A DNA stretch of 64,000 bases from Pseudomonas gingeri (GTDB taxonomy: Bacteria > Pseudomonadota > Gammaproteobacteria > Pseudomonadales > Pseudomonadaceae), in contig NZ_JACAPR010000013.1 in the NCBI RefSeq assembly GCF_013385635.1, positions 234,836 through 298,835 of the forward strand, written 5' to 3'. Positions 1-8,697 of this stretch are shown in pieces; the first letter of the stretch is position 1; the number at the start of each line of letters is the position of its first letter. Under the pieces are notes generated by a model. That model was not told the origin of the DNA, did not search any database, and worked only from the letters and a program-made list of their open reading frames with translations. The translations under genes were made by a program, and so were the position numbers.

Positions 1-1347
1 ATTGCGATGCTCGCCGAACTGCCCGACCTGTGGGACGTCAACGTCAGCAGCTGGGCCAATGACAGCGTGACCTCGCGGTTCAAACAAGAGGGTTATCAGG
101 AAGAACACACCGCATTCGTCAAATCCCTGACCAGCAAACCGGTGGTGGGCGTAGGCCGTTTCACCTCGCCCGACACCATGGTCAGCCAGATTCGCCGTGG
201 CGTGATGGATTTCATCGGCGCGGCCCGACCTTCGATTGCCGACCCGTTCCTTCCGAACAAGATCAACGAGGGCCGCACCGATGATATTCGCGAATGCATC
301 GGCTGCAACATCTGCGTGTCCAGTGACTATTCCAGCTCCAACCTGCGCTGCACGCAGAATCCGACAATGGGGGAGGAATGGCGGCGCGGTTGGCACCCGG
401 AAAAAATCCCGGCGCGCGGTTCCGACAAGACGTTACTGGTCGTCGGTGCCGGACCGGCAGGGCTCGAGGCCGCATTGGCCGCTGCCAAGCGCGGCTATGA
501 AGTGCACCTGGTTGAAGCCGGCGCAGAGTTGGGTGGGCGGGTTTTGCGCGAATCCGGCCTGCCCGGTCTGCACGAATGGGGGCGGGTTCGCGAATGGCGT
601 ATCGGCCAGTTGTTACCCATGACCAATGTCAGCATCTACCGCATGAGCCCGATGAGCGCCACCGACATCCTCGAATTTGGCGCGGGCCACGTTGCGATTG
701 CCACCGGTGCCTACTGGCGTCGCGATGGCATCGGCAGGGCAAATGGCTGCGCCATCCCCGGTTTTGATTCGCCCGGTGTGTACACGCCGGATGACCTTAT
801 GGCAGGGCATCTTCCGGAGGGTCCGGTAGTCATTTTCGATGACGACCATTACTACATGGGCAATGTCCTGGCAGAACGCTGTGTCGAGCTGGGCCTGCAA
901 GTGACCCTGGTCACCCCTGCCTTGCAGGTTGCCAGTTGGGCTGGCAACACCCTGGAATCGACCCACATCCTGAAGCGCCTGATGACGCTGGAGGTTGATC
1001 TGGTCCGGCATCACAACATCATCCGCTTCGAGTCTGGTCGCGTGCATCTGCGTTGCGAGATCAGCGGGCGCACGCAGGTGCTGGCCTGTCAGTCGCTGAT
1101 CAACGTCACCGCCCGCCTACCCAGGGATGAACTTCATGAAGCGTTGCTCGACCAGGGGGCTGCGCTGAGCGAAGCGGGCATCAGCACGGTCAGTCTGATT
1201 GGCGACAGCCTGGCACCCGGCACAATCGCTGCGGCGGTGTATCAGGGTCACAAGTTCGCACGATATCTGGACAGCGACCTTGCGCCCCACGAGTACGCAC
1301 GCGAGCTTCCGTTGATTTGCATGCCTGTGCCCCTCTGTGAACAGTGA
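1..1347 (+). CDS. Trimethylamine dehydrogenase/DgcA-type FMN and Fe-S oxidoreductase, 5' partial
   Basis: The reading frame is open from the first base, so the start and the N-terminal flavin barrel lie mostly outside the window. The visible part has a cysteine cluster of the form C-X2-C-X2-C-X11-C (codons near 295-354), the spacing of the 4Fe-4S cluster in trimethylamine dehydrogenase. It is followed by an FAD/ADP-binding fold beginning VVGAGPAGLEAA (near 435-475). Enzymes of this family oxidise methylated amines or dimethylglycine, or reduce enoyl substrates; the substrate cannot be read from sequence. The gene leads a rightward cluster with amino-acid-type ABC permeases, an aminotransferase and a peptidase, which suggests catabolism of an imported amino compound. 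Family assignment is firm, substrate is not. Confidence 0.85.
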   Translation: MAMLAELPDLWDVNVSSWANDSVTSRFKQEGYQEEHTAFVKSLTSKPVVGVGRFTSPDTMVSQIRRGVMDFIGAARPSIADPFLPNKINEGRTDDIRECIGCNICVSSDYSSSNLRCTQNPTMGEEWRRGWHPEKIPARGSDKTLLVVGAGPAGLEAALAAAKRGYEVHLVEAGAELGGRVLRESGLPGLHEWGRVREWRIGQLLPMTNVSIYRMSPMSATDILEFGAGHVAIATGAYWRRDGIGRANGCAIPGFDSPGVYTPDDLMAGHLPEGPVVIFDDDHYYMGNVLAERCVELGLQVTLVTPALQVASWAGNTLESTHILKRLMTLEVDLVRHHNIIRFESGRVHLRCEISGRTQVLACQSLINVTARLPRDELHEALLDQGAALSEAGISTVSLIGDSLAPGTIAAAVYQGHKFARYLDSDLAPHEYARELPLICMPVPLCEQ

Positions 1348-1357
1348 GAATACGAAC

Positions 1358-2044
1358 ATGCTTTATGGATATGCGGACAGCATCCTTGCGGGCGCCCTGG
1401 TCACGATCAAAGTCGGCGTGTTTTCTTTTGCCGTTGCGTTGGCGCTAGGTTTGCTGGTCGCCAACGCCAAGCTCTCAAAACACCGCTGGCTGGCCTGGCC
1501 CGCCACCGCCTTCACGTCGGTGATGCGCAGCGCACCGGACTTTGTCTGGTTGTTGTTTCTCTACTACGGCGGGCAGACCGCGCTGAACCTGCTTGGTCAG
1601 CGCATGGGTTTTCAGGCGATCGATATCGATGCCTTCGCTGCTAGCGTCATCATTCTCGGGGTGATCTATTCGGCATACCTCGCCGAGACCTTTCGCGGCG
1701 CCTTCCTGGCGGTCGACAAGGGCCAGGCGGAATCGGCGCAGGCATTCGGCTTCAACACGCTGCAAATCCAGATGCACATCGTCGTGCCGCAAATGATGCG
1801 CTTCGCCCTGCCCGGCATCAGCAACAACTGGCTGGTGATGCTCAAGGCCACCGCCATCACGTCGATGGTCAGCCTGAACGAACTTATTTTCCTTTCACGC
1901 TCGGCCGGTAAAGCCACCGGCCACGGCCTGGAATTGCTGATCGTCGCGGCGCTTATTTATCTGCTGCTGAGCACGGTCTCGGTTGTCGCCCTCAGATTTA
2001 TCGCTGCGCACTATGCCGCTGGCAGCAAGGAGATCACCTTATGA
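1358..2044 (+). CDS. Polar amino acid ABC transporter permease (HisQ/HisM type)
   Basis: This is an inner-membrane permease of about 228 residues from the ATG at 1358. A GTG at 1337 in the same frame overlaps the previous gene, but the ATG gives a normal hydrophobic N-terminus. It has several transmembrane stretches and the cytoplasmic EAA-type loop that contacts the ATPase (ESAQAFGFNTLQIQMHIVVP region). It would pair with the next permease to form a heterodimeric channel for a polar amino acid or amine. The stop overlaps the next start as ATGA, so the two are translationally coupled. No substrate-binding protein is visible in this operon; it may lie upstream of the window. Confidence 0.88.
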   Translation: MLYGYADSILAGALVTIKVGVFSFAVALALGLLVANAKLSKHRWLAWPATAFTSVMRSAPDFVWLLFLYYGGQTALNLLGQRMGFQAIDIDAFAASVIILGVIYSAYLAETFRGAFLAVDKGQAESAQAFGFNTLQIQMHIVVPQMMRFALPGISNNWLVMLKATAITSMVSLNELIFLSRSAGKATGHGLELLIVAALIYLLLSTVSVVALRFIAAHYAAGSKEITL

Positions 2045-2760
2045 ACTGGCATGTCGTGTTCGATAACCTGACACTGTTTCTGTGGGGCGACGGTACCCGC
2101 ACTACGGGCCTGCTGCTGACGGTCGAGTTGTTCATCACGTCACTGGGGCTCGGCCTCGTGATGGCGATTCCCCTGTCGTTGTTGCGCGTGTCGAGCAACC
2201 CGCTTTTGCGAACGCCGGTCTGGCTGTTCACCTACCTGTTTCGCGGGACACCGCTGCTGGTGCAGATCTACATCATCTATTTCGGCCTCGCCGAGATCAG
2301 CTGGATCCGCTCCAGTTGGGCCTGGACGTATCTACGCGAGGCCTACATCTGCGCATGGCTGGCGATTGGCTTGAACACTGCGGCCTACACCATTGAAATC
2401 CTGGCGGGCTGCATCCAGAAAACCTTCCACGGCGAGATCGAGGCGGCTCGCGCCATGGGCATGAGCCGGTGGACGCAGATGCGCCACATCATCCTCCCGG
2501 GTGCGATGCGCCGGGCAATTCCAGCGTATAGCAACGAAGTGGTGTTGACCCTGCATTGCACCGCACTGGCGTCCAGCATCACCTTGCTTGACCTCGCGGG
2601 GGTCGGCCGCTCGATCAGCATGCGCTACGCCTCGCCTTACGAAGCCTATATCGCCGCGTTGGTGCTCTACGCCTTGTTTACCGGCCTGGTGTTCCTGCTG
2701 TTTCGCCTTGCCGAAAGCAAATGGCTGGCGTACCTGCGCCCTCGGTCAACCCATCCATGA
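2041..2760 (+). CDS. Polar amino acid ABC transporter permease (HisM type)
   Basis: This is the second permease of 239 residues, overlapping the first by 4 bases. It contains the RGTPLLVQIYIIYFGL stretch typical of HisM/ArtM-type permeases and an EAA loop (EIEAARAMGMSRWTQMRHII). Several membrane-spanning segments are evident. With the preceding permease and following ATPase it makes the membrane core of an importer. Its stop overlaps an ATG at 2757, but the ATPase more likely starts further downstream. Confidence 0.9.
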   Translation: MNWHVVFDNLTLFLWGDGTRTTGLLLTVELFITSLGLGLVMAIPLSLLRVSSNPLLRTPVWLFTYLFRGTPLLVQIYIIYFGLAEISWIRSSWAWTYLREAYICAWLAIGLNTAAYTIEILAGCIQKTFHGEIEAARAMGMSRWTQMRHIILPGAMRRAIPAYSNEVVLTLHCTALASSITLLDLAGVGRSISMRYASPYEAYIAALVLYALFTGLVFLLFRLAESKWLAYLRPRSTHP

Positions 2761-2795
2761 CAAGACAGCCAGGCATGGCTGCAAAGGTGAACAAC

Positions 2796-3617
2796 ATGTC
2801 CAAACTCCAGGTCAACGACCTGCACAAACGCTATGGTCAGCACGAGGTGCTAAAGGGTGTTTCGCTGACCGCCAATGCCGGTGATGTGATCACCCTGATC
2901 GGCTCCAGCGGCTCAGGCAAAAGCACCTTCCTGCGCTGCCTGAACCTGCTGGAGCAACCGCAGTCCGGCGAGATCATCTGGGATGGCACGCCCATCGCCA
3001 TGAAGCGCGCCCGTGACGGTAGCCTGCAGGCCAAGGAAGCGCGCCAGTTGCAACGTCTGCGCACACAGCTGTCGATGGTTTTTCAGAGTTTCAATTTATG
3101 GGCGCACCTCAGCGTGCTGGAAAACGTCATCGCCGCGCCGATGCGCGTGCAGAAACTGAGCCGGGCCGAAGCCACGGAAAAAGCCCTGCACTATTTGAAC
3201 AAGGTGCAGATGGACCCGGCGCGGTTCGCTCATAGCTACCCGTCGCAGCTCTCCGGTGGCCAGCAGCAGCGCGTCGCGATTGCCAGGGCGCTGGCCGTAG
3301 AACCGGAAATGCTCCTGCTCGACGAACCGACGTCCGCCCTTGACCCGGAACTGGTCGGTGAAGTGCTGACGGTCATCCAGAACCTGGCCAGCGAGGGACG
3401 CACCATGATCATGGTCACCCATGAAATGAGCTTCGCCCGCGAGGTGTCCAGCCAGGTGATCTTTCTGCACCAGGGCCGGATCGAGGAGCAAGGCGCGCCC
3501 GCGAAACTGTTCCGCTCGCCAGCCAGCGAACGACTCAAGGCTTTCCTCGGGACGTCGCTGCGCAGCCCTGAACCCTTTGCCACGCCTGAAAATAAACCAT
3601 TTGCTTCATCAATCTAA
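2796..3617 (+). CDS. Polar amino acid ABC transporter ATP-binding protein
   Basis: This is the ATPase of the importer, 273 residues from the ATG at 2796. That start has a strong AAGGTGA ribosome-binding site 5 bases upstream; in-frame ATGs at 2757 and 2775 are less well placed. Walker A is GSSGSGKST, the ABC signature is LSGGQQQR and Walker B is LLLDEPTSALDPE, so all catalytic motifs are intact. It energises uptake through the two preceding permeases. A 66-base gap separates it from the aminotransferase, and all genes to 6251 read in the same direction, so they are probably one operon. Confidence 0.93.
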   Translation: MSKLQVNDLHKRYGQHEVLKGVSLTANAGDVITLIGSSGSGKSTFLRCLNLLEQPQSGEIIWDGTPIAMKRARDGSLQAKEARQLQRLRTQLSMVFQSFNLWAHLSVLENVIAAPMRVQKLSRAEATEKALHYLNKVQMDPARFAHSYPSQLSGGQQQRVAIARALAVEPEMLLLDEPTSALDPELVGEVLTVIQNLASEGRTMIMVTHEMSFAREVSSQVIFLHQGRIEEQGAPAKLFRSPASERLKAFLGTSLRSPEPFATPENKPFASSI

Positions 3618-3683
3618 AAAATAAAACAACCGAGACAAGTCGCGTTAAATCCCCATGACGGGTGACGCCAAGGAAGTGTCCGT

Positions 3684-5012
3684 ATGACTCATATTTTTCA
3701 CCGAAATCCTGCCCTGACATTGCCCCTCGCCGTGCGTGGCGAGGGCTGCTACTTGATCGATGCCGCCGGCCAGCGCTACTTCGATGGCTCCGGCGGTGCG
3801 GCTGTGTCGTGCCTGGGCCACAGGCATCCGACGGTCATCACGGCGATGAAGCGGCAGATGGAAACGCTGGACTATGCCCACACCAGTTTTTTCAGCAGCG
3901 AGCCGGCGGAGCAACTTGCCAGCCTGCTGGCCGGGCAAAGCCCCGCAACGCTGGGCAACGTGTACTTTCTGTCCGGCGGCTCGGAAGCCATGGAAACCGC
4001 ACTGAAAATGGCGCGCCAGTACCACGTTGAGAACGGCCAGCCTCAGCGTTGTCACTTCGTGTCCCGTCGCCAGAGCTATCACGGCAACACCCTCGGTGCG
4101 CTGGCCATCGGCGGCAATCTGCCACGGCGGACGTTGTACGAGCCGTTGCTGATGAAGACCACTCAGGTCTCACCCTGCTTCGCCTTTCGCTACCGCATGG
4201 CCAATGAAAGCGACGCTGATTATATCGAGCGCCTGGGCCTGGAACTGGAACACACCTTTGTTGAATTAGGCCCCGAGTCCGTGGCGGCGTTCGTCGCCGA
4301 GACGGTGGTGGGTGCGACCTCCGGCGCGGTAGCGCCAGTGCCGGGTTATTTGGCGCGGATGCGTGAAGTCTGTGACCGCTACGGCGTGTTGTTGATTCTC
4401 GATGAAGTCATGTGTGGCATCGGTCGAACCGGCAGCTATCACGCCTTCGAACAGGAAGGGGTGGTGCCTGACCTGTTGATTCTGGCCAAGGGCCTCGGCG
4501 GAGGTTTTCAACCGATTGGCGCCGTCATGGCCAGCGACCAAGTGGTGCAAACCATCAGTCGCGGCAGTGGCAGCTTCCAGCACGGCCACACCTACGTCGG
4601 CCATCCGATCGCGTGCGCCGCGGCCCTGGCGGTGCAACAGGAAATCATCGGGCAGAACCTCTGCGCCACCGTGCGCAGCAGCGGCGAATTGCTCGGCGGG
4701 CTGCTCAACGAGCGCTTCGGCAATCACGCGCACGTGGGTGATGTTCGCGGCCGTGGCCTGTTCTGGGCCATCGAACTGGTGCAGGACCGCGACGGTAACC
4801 GGCCGTTCGCGCCGGGCTTGCGCCTGCACGCAAAAATCAAACAGGCCGCCCAGGCGCACGGCCTGCTGTGCTACCCCGGCGGCGGCACGGTTGATGGCGT
4901 CACGGGGGATCACGTATTGCTCGCCCCACCCTATATCAGCACTCAAGAACAACTGGCGTTCGCGGTCGACACACTCGCCGTGGCGCTGGATGAATCACTC
5001 GCCCTTCAATGA
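3684..5012 (+). CDS. Class III pyridoxal-phosphate aminotransferase
   Basis: This 442-residue protein has the standard length for class III (omega) aminotransferases. The cofactor-binding signature LILDEVMCGIGRTG lies near residues 237-250 and the Schiff-base lysine is K269 in LLILAKGLGGG. Enzymes of this class move an amino group from an omega-amino acid, amine or D/beta-amino acid to a keto acid. A GGAAG ribosome-binding site precedes the ATG. Position between an amino-compound importer and a peptidase fits catabolism of the imported compound. The exact substrate is unknown. Confidence 0.9.
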   Translation: MTHIFHRNPALTLPLAVRGEGCYLIDAAGQRYFDGSGGAAVSCLGHRHPTVITAMKRQMETLDYAHTSFFSSEPAEQLASLLAGQSPATLGNVYFLSGGSEAMETALKMARQYHVENGQPQRCHFVSRRQSYHGNTLGALAIGGNLPRRTLYEPLLMKTTQVSPCFAFRYRMANESDADYIERLGLELEHTFVELGPESVAAFVAETVVGATSGAVAPVPGYLARMREVCDRYGVLLILDEVMCGIGRTGSYHAFEQEGVVPDLLILAKGLGGGFQPIGAVMASDQVVQTISRGSGSFQHGHTYVGHPIACAAALAVQQEIIGQNLCATVRSSGELLGGLLNERFGNHAHVGDVRGRGLFWAIELVQDRDGNRPFAPGLRLHAKIKQAAQAHGLLCYPGGGTVDGVTGDHVLLAPPYISTQEQLAFAVDTLAVALDESLALQ

Positions 5013-5033
5013 CAACCACAAGAGGCATAAGCA

Positions 5034-6251
5034 ATGAATCACCGTTATCTGAACTCTGTGCTCCTGGCTTGCGGTGCCGCCCTGCTCAGTCAGGCTGCGC
5101 TGGCTGCTGAACCACAACGCGCCCGGGACCTGGGCATCCCCTTTGAAGGGACGCCGGGGAAACTCAACGCCATTACCGACGTCGCCGGCGTGGAAGTCGG
5201 CCAGGTCACCCTCAACAGTGGCGAGGGCAAACTGGTGCCAGGGAAAGGCCCTATACACACCGGGGTGACCATGGTCATCCCCCGTGGCAAGGCGTCGGTG
5301 AAAGCGGTGAACGGCGGTTTTTTCAACCTGAACGGCAATGGCGAAATGACCGGGCAATCGTATTTGCAGGATTTCGGCCTGGTGTACGGCCCGATCGGCA
5401 TTTCCAACACCAATGCCATCGGTCCGGTGTATGCGGGGATTACCGAATGGTCTGCCAAGACGTTCGGCAATGCGATCTGGCCGGTGGTGGCGGAAACCTG
5501 GGACGGCCGCCTCAATGACATTGAAGGCTTGCACGTCAAGCCGGAGCATGCGATCAAGGCGATCGAAGTGGCCAAGGGTGGCGCCGTACAGGAAGGCAAC
5601 GTGGGCGGCGGCACTGGTATGGTGTGCTTCGGCTTCAAGGGCGGCATCGGTACGTCATCGCGTGTGATTGAGGTCGATGGCAAGTCGTACACCGTGGGTG
5701 TGCTGGTGCAATGCAACACCGGGCAGCGCGACACCTTGCGCGTAGCGGGGGCGCCGGTCGGCCAGGAGCTGGCGCAAAAATGGCTGGGCTGTTTCCAGCC
5801 GGGTGTTGCGGCGACGGACAAAACACCGCATTGCCTGAAAAGCGGCGATGGCGGTGCCCCGAGCAAGGATCAAGGCTCAATCATCATCGTAGTCGCCACT
5901 GACGCACCGCTGCTGAGTACCCAGTTGAACCGCATCGCCAAACGCGCCTCGATGGGGCTGGCTCGCATGGGTTCGTTTGCAGGGAATGGCTCGGGTGACA
6001 TCATCGTGTCGTTCTCGACAGGCGACGCCATCAACGATGTCGAAGAAGAAAATCCGGTCACGGTTACCCAGTTTCCGAACGACAAAATTGACCCGGTGTT
6101 CAATGCCACCGTGCAGGCTACAGAAGAAGCCATCACCAATGCTCTGGTAGCGGCTCGCGACATGACCGGAATCAACGGTTACACGTCATACGCCCTGCCC
6201 CACGGCGAACTGAACGCAATCCTGAAAAAATACAATCGGCTGCAGCCCTGA
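5034..6251 (+). CDS. P1 family (DmpA-type) secreted aminopeptidase/amidase
   Basis: This 405-residue protein starts with a signal peptide (hydrophobic stretch ending ALAAEP near residue 25), so it should act in the periplasm. It belongs to the DmpA/BapA N-terminal nucleophile family, which are L-aminopeptidase/D-amidase or beta-peptidase enzymes. The expected self-cleavage Gly-Ser pair is G281-S282 in DQGSIIIVVATDAPL, and the conserved GNGSGD motif follows near residue 318. The family matures by splitting into alpha and beta chains at that pair. It is the last gene of the rightward operon and could release amino acids or beta-amino acids for the importer. Confidence 0.88.
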   Translation: MNHRYLNSVLLACGAALLSQAALAAEPQRARDLGIPFEGTPGKLNAITDVAGVEVGQVTLNSGEGKLVPGKGPIHTGVTMVIPRGKASVKAVNGGFFNLNGNGEMTGQSYLQDFGLVYGPIGISNTNAIGPVYAGITEWSAKTFGNAIWPVVAETWDGRLNDIEGLHVKPEHAIKAIEVAKGGAVQEGNVGGGTGMVCFGFKGGIGTSSRVIEVDGKSYTVGVLVQCNTGQRDTLRVAGAPVGQELAQKWLGCFQPGVAATDKTPHCLKSGDGGAPSKDQGSIIIVVATDAPLLSTQLNRIAKRASMGLARMGSFAGNGSGDIIVSFSTGDAINDVEEENPVTVTQFPNDKIDPVFNATVQATEEAITNALVAARDMTGINGYTSYALPHGELNAILKKYNRLQP

Positions 6252-6260
6252 GGCCAACCT

Positions 6261-6286
6261 CAAGCACCTCTGCAGGGAGGTGCTTG
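6261..6286. terminator. Hairpin between convergent genes, probable bidirectional terminator
   Basis: A perfect 10-bp stem CAAGCACCTC / GAGGTGCTTG with a 6-base loop sits in the 41-bp gap between the convergent peptidase and RpiR genes. A clear T tract is missing on either strand, so termination is inferred from position and stem strength. Confidence 0.6.
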
Positions 6287-6292
6287 CAAGGT

Positions 6293-7159
6293 TTATTCGA
6301 CGTAAACGCTGAACTGCTTGAGTTGTGCTTCGCTGTTGGCGATTTTCTGCAGGCTGTCTTCACTGCCATTGGCGACCAGCAAGGCCGCCAGCGTCTGGGA
6401 CACCGCCAGCGCGGGAACCACCGAAGGGAAAAGCGATGGTGTGGCGTTGCGCACCACAATCAACACATCGGAAGGCGCCGCTACCGGCGATACCGGGCTG
6501 TCGGTGATCGCAACGATTTTGGCCCCGTGTTCGCGGGAAAAATGCACCGCACGCAATGCGTCCTGCGCATAGGGGTGATAGCTGAACACCACCAATGCGT
6601 CTTCCGGGTCAATGCGCCGTAACTCATCGGCGAACGCACCGCCAATGCCGCTGAGCAAGGTGGTGTTATTGAGAAACATGCCACAGACATAACTGAAGTA
6701 ATACGCTGCGGGAAAGAGACTGCGCAAGCCAACAACATAAATATGCCTGGCGCTGGTCAATAAGCTATGTGCCGCCAGAATCTGCTCGTATCGTTCAGGG
6801 CTGAACGTGTCTTCCAGGTTGGCCTGCTCGGCACTTAGCATCTCGCTGATCAGCCCGGTATTTTGATCGCCCTTCGAACGTTTGCGCAGCCCGTCAGCGC
6901 GCTGAGTGAACATCGAGTCGCGCTCCGTCAACCAGCGTCGAAAACAATCGCGCAGCTCTTCATAACCACCAAAACCCAACTGCCGAGCCAGACGCAGCAT
7001 CGACGCTGGTTGTAACTTAGCCATACCGGCCACCGTGCGCATCGACTGCAAGGCAACTTCGTTGGGATGGTCAAGAATGAAGCGCGCTGCACGCTGGAGT
7101 GTCGGTGTAAGCGAGTGAAAGGTTTCTTCAATGAGCTTGTCTAGTTGGTGCTTATCCAT
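6293..7159 (-). CDS. MurR/RpiR family transcriptional regulator
   Basis: The ATG at 7159 gives a 288-residue protein, the usual family size; longer in-frame starts would add an unrelated tail. The N-terminal helix-turn-helix domain includes RAARFILDHPNEVALQSM and the recognition region LQPASMLRLARQLGFGGYEE. A C-terminal SIS domain follows (RHIYVVGLRSLFPAAYYF, later VVFSYHPYAQDALRAV and KIVAITDSPVSPVA). SIS domains in this family usually bind phosphosugars, but members next to amino-acid genes exist. It is convergent with the amino-compound operon and probably regulates it or its own region. Confidence 0.88.
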   Translation of the reverse strand: MDKHQLDKLIEETFHSLTPTLQRAARFILDHPNEVALQSMRTVAGMAKLQPASMLRLARQLGFGGYEELRDCFRRWLTERDSMFTQRADGLRKRSKGDQNTGLISEMLSAEQANLEDTFSPERYEQILAAHSLLTSARHIYVVGLRSLFPAAYYFSYVCGMFLNNTTLLSGIGGAFADELRRIDPEDALVVFSYHPYAQDALRAVHFSREHGAKIVAITDSPVSPVAAPSDVLIVVRNATPSLFPSVVPALAVSQTLAALLVANGSEDSLQKIANSEAQLKQFSVYVE

Positions 7160-7802
7160 AGATCGCTTCGCCCCTAATTTCTCACGAATTCTAACATGCA
7201 GTGAGAAATCAACGGCACATTTCGTCCTCAACGACACACCGGCAACTTCAGAAATCAGCTGACTGGACCGCACTATTCAGTGTCTGAATCTCCGGCACCC
7301 TTATGCATGCGAACTTTGGCGATGAGCCATTAGAATCAACAACTCCAGCCAGGTGGACCGGTACCCATTGCTGCGCATTCAGCCGCTGAACGGGCCCTGA
7401 TCTTGTAGATGGTCAATGACAGCTTCTGACCGATTCTGTTGAAAAAATCGGCCATGGTTTGCGCAGCAAAAAGTACGCGTTCGAGATTGAAATCTTTACT
7501 TTTGGCAGAGGCATCCGGACTCAGATTTCACGTAGCAGCGTGCAAAAATAGCGTTTTCACCGCTCAATGCACGGGCAGTCGGCCCGGGTCGACTTTTTCA
7601 ACAGAATCGGCCATTTTCAGCCGGTCACGACCGGCTGAAAACGACCCATTGCTGCAGGTCAGCAGCGGCAGAGGGACCGTACTGTAGGCTTCTCTTCTGG
7701 GCTTGTACCGGTCGCGTACGATACTGTCCGAGTAGCCCCCCCGACCCGCCGCCCTGCAGCACTTCCAGTGTCGCGGAAAAAGCGGCCTACCTGAGCAAGG
7801 TC
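7160..7802. other. Long intergenic region with relic repeats
   Basis: About 640 bases separate the RpiR gene from the next small gene. No convincing coding region is seen. It contains the inverted-repeat element at 7431-7641 described separately. The promoter of the RpiR gene must lie at its left end. Confidence 0.5.
7431..7641. repeat. Inverted-repeat element, possible MITE or transposon relic
   Basis: GATTCTGTTGAAAAA at 7432-7446 returns inverted as TTTTTCAACAGAATC at 7594-7608, with the match extending to about 19 bp with one mismatch. Directly outside the right arm is a palindrome with 13-bp arms (7614-7626 and 7629-7641). The interval of about 150 bases has no transposase. This looks like a non-autonomous element or the fused ends of a lost insertion sequence, which is inference only. 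Confidence 0.5.
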
Positions 7803-8138
7803 ATGCATGACTCTTTGGCCCAGGTCCAATCAAAGCCCCCGCACAATGCAGAACCCGTACTGCTCGAAACACTCTCCACTACGGCGTTCAGAACCGTCGA
7901 GTCCGAGGCCTCGTCTGCCCCACCGCTGTTCTCGGTCCAACCGGGCATCACCGCCAAGGTTGCGCTGACCCAAGTATCGGAATTGCTCAGGTCCGCCGAG
8001 CTGAATGCCGATGAAATCTGTCCACGCCTGGAGGCTTTCGAGCGGGATCTGCTGATGGGGCTGATTCACTCCGTGACATTGTCCAGGACGGTGGTGGATG
8101 CATTGCTTGATGGGCCGGGCGTGCCATCGCACACCTGA
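7803..8138 (+). CDS. Small DUF6124-like (DUF3077) hypothetical protein
   Basis: This encodes 111 residues. The central segment LFSVQPGITAKVALTQVSELL resembles small Pseudomonas proteins that carry a conserved phrase of the type LF.V.PG..A..AL..AS.LL, followed by a helical C-terminus. The N-terminal third is low-complexity. Function of the family is unknown to me. It stands alone between the repeat element and the HNH gene. It is a probable real gene, but the family call is from memory of the motif. Confidence 0.55.
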   Translation: MHDSLAQVQSKPPHNAEPVLLETLSTTAFRTVESEASSAPPLFSVQPGITAKVALTQVSELLRSAELNADEICPRLEAFERDLLMGLIHSVTLSRTVVDALLDGPGVPSHT

Positions 8139-8227
8139 ACCTCGTGATCGGCAGGCGCGATACCGCGGCTGCCGATCACTGTCACGGCTCACCCACCTGG
8201 AATGACAGAAAGGCGGTTGGCCAACGC

Positions 8228-8617
8228 CTATGCCTGCACTCCGAAATGCATCTCGCGATGGCAGTTTGGGCACAGCGCCTGCGCGTTATCCACGGAGTCG
8301 TCACCGCCATGCGCCAGTTGCACAATATGGTGTACTTCCAGGTAGGGAGTACCGTTTGAAGAGCGCCGGAAAGGGGCCGGCTTGGCGCACGCCTCACAAA
8401 TGCCCTGGGCCCTCAACAGCACCTGCACGACGACATCCGGGTTCCGGTCATAGCCCGGCATCAAGCGCAGGCCCGCATTGTTGATGGTTGCCTTCATGGG
8501 CGTGCCAGAGCGCAAGTGCGCGTACCCATTGAGATAAGCACTGGCCGTGTGCCCCGCAAACCCATAGCGAGTGATGAGCTCGTCGGACGCGGCCTGAAAC
8601 GTGATCTCGTTTCGCAT
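8228..8617 (-). CDS. HNH endonuclease-domain protein, possibly 5'-truncated
   Basis: The C-terminal half has an intact HNH zinc-type fold: C-X2-C in ICEACAKP, the catalytic LEVHHIVQLAHGG and the final CPNCHREMHF. Such domains cut or nick DNA in restriction enzymes, homing enzymes and anti-phage systems. The frame stays open upstream to 8776, inside the 3' end of the gamma-glutamyltransferase gene, but the extra part reads as a shadow. The ATG at 8617 gives only 129 residues, so the protein may have lost its N-terminus. Whether it is still functional is unclear. Confidence 0.55.
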   Translation of the reverse strand: MRNEITFQAASDELITRYGFAGHTASAYLNGYAHLRSGTPMKATINNAGLRLMPGYDRNPDVVVQVLLRAQGICEACAKPAPFRRSSNGTPYLEVHHIVQLAHGGDDSVDNAQALCPNCHREMHFGVQA

Positions 8618-8697
8618 GAGCCGCTTGGCGAGCGCGAGAGCCACGAGAAGACGGTGCAGGCACTGCCCCTCGCTTGAAGGAGGGGCAACTTCAGCCT

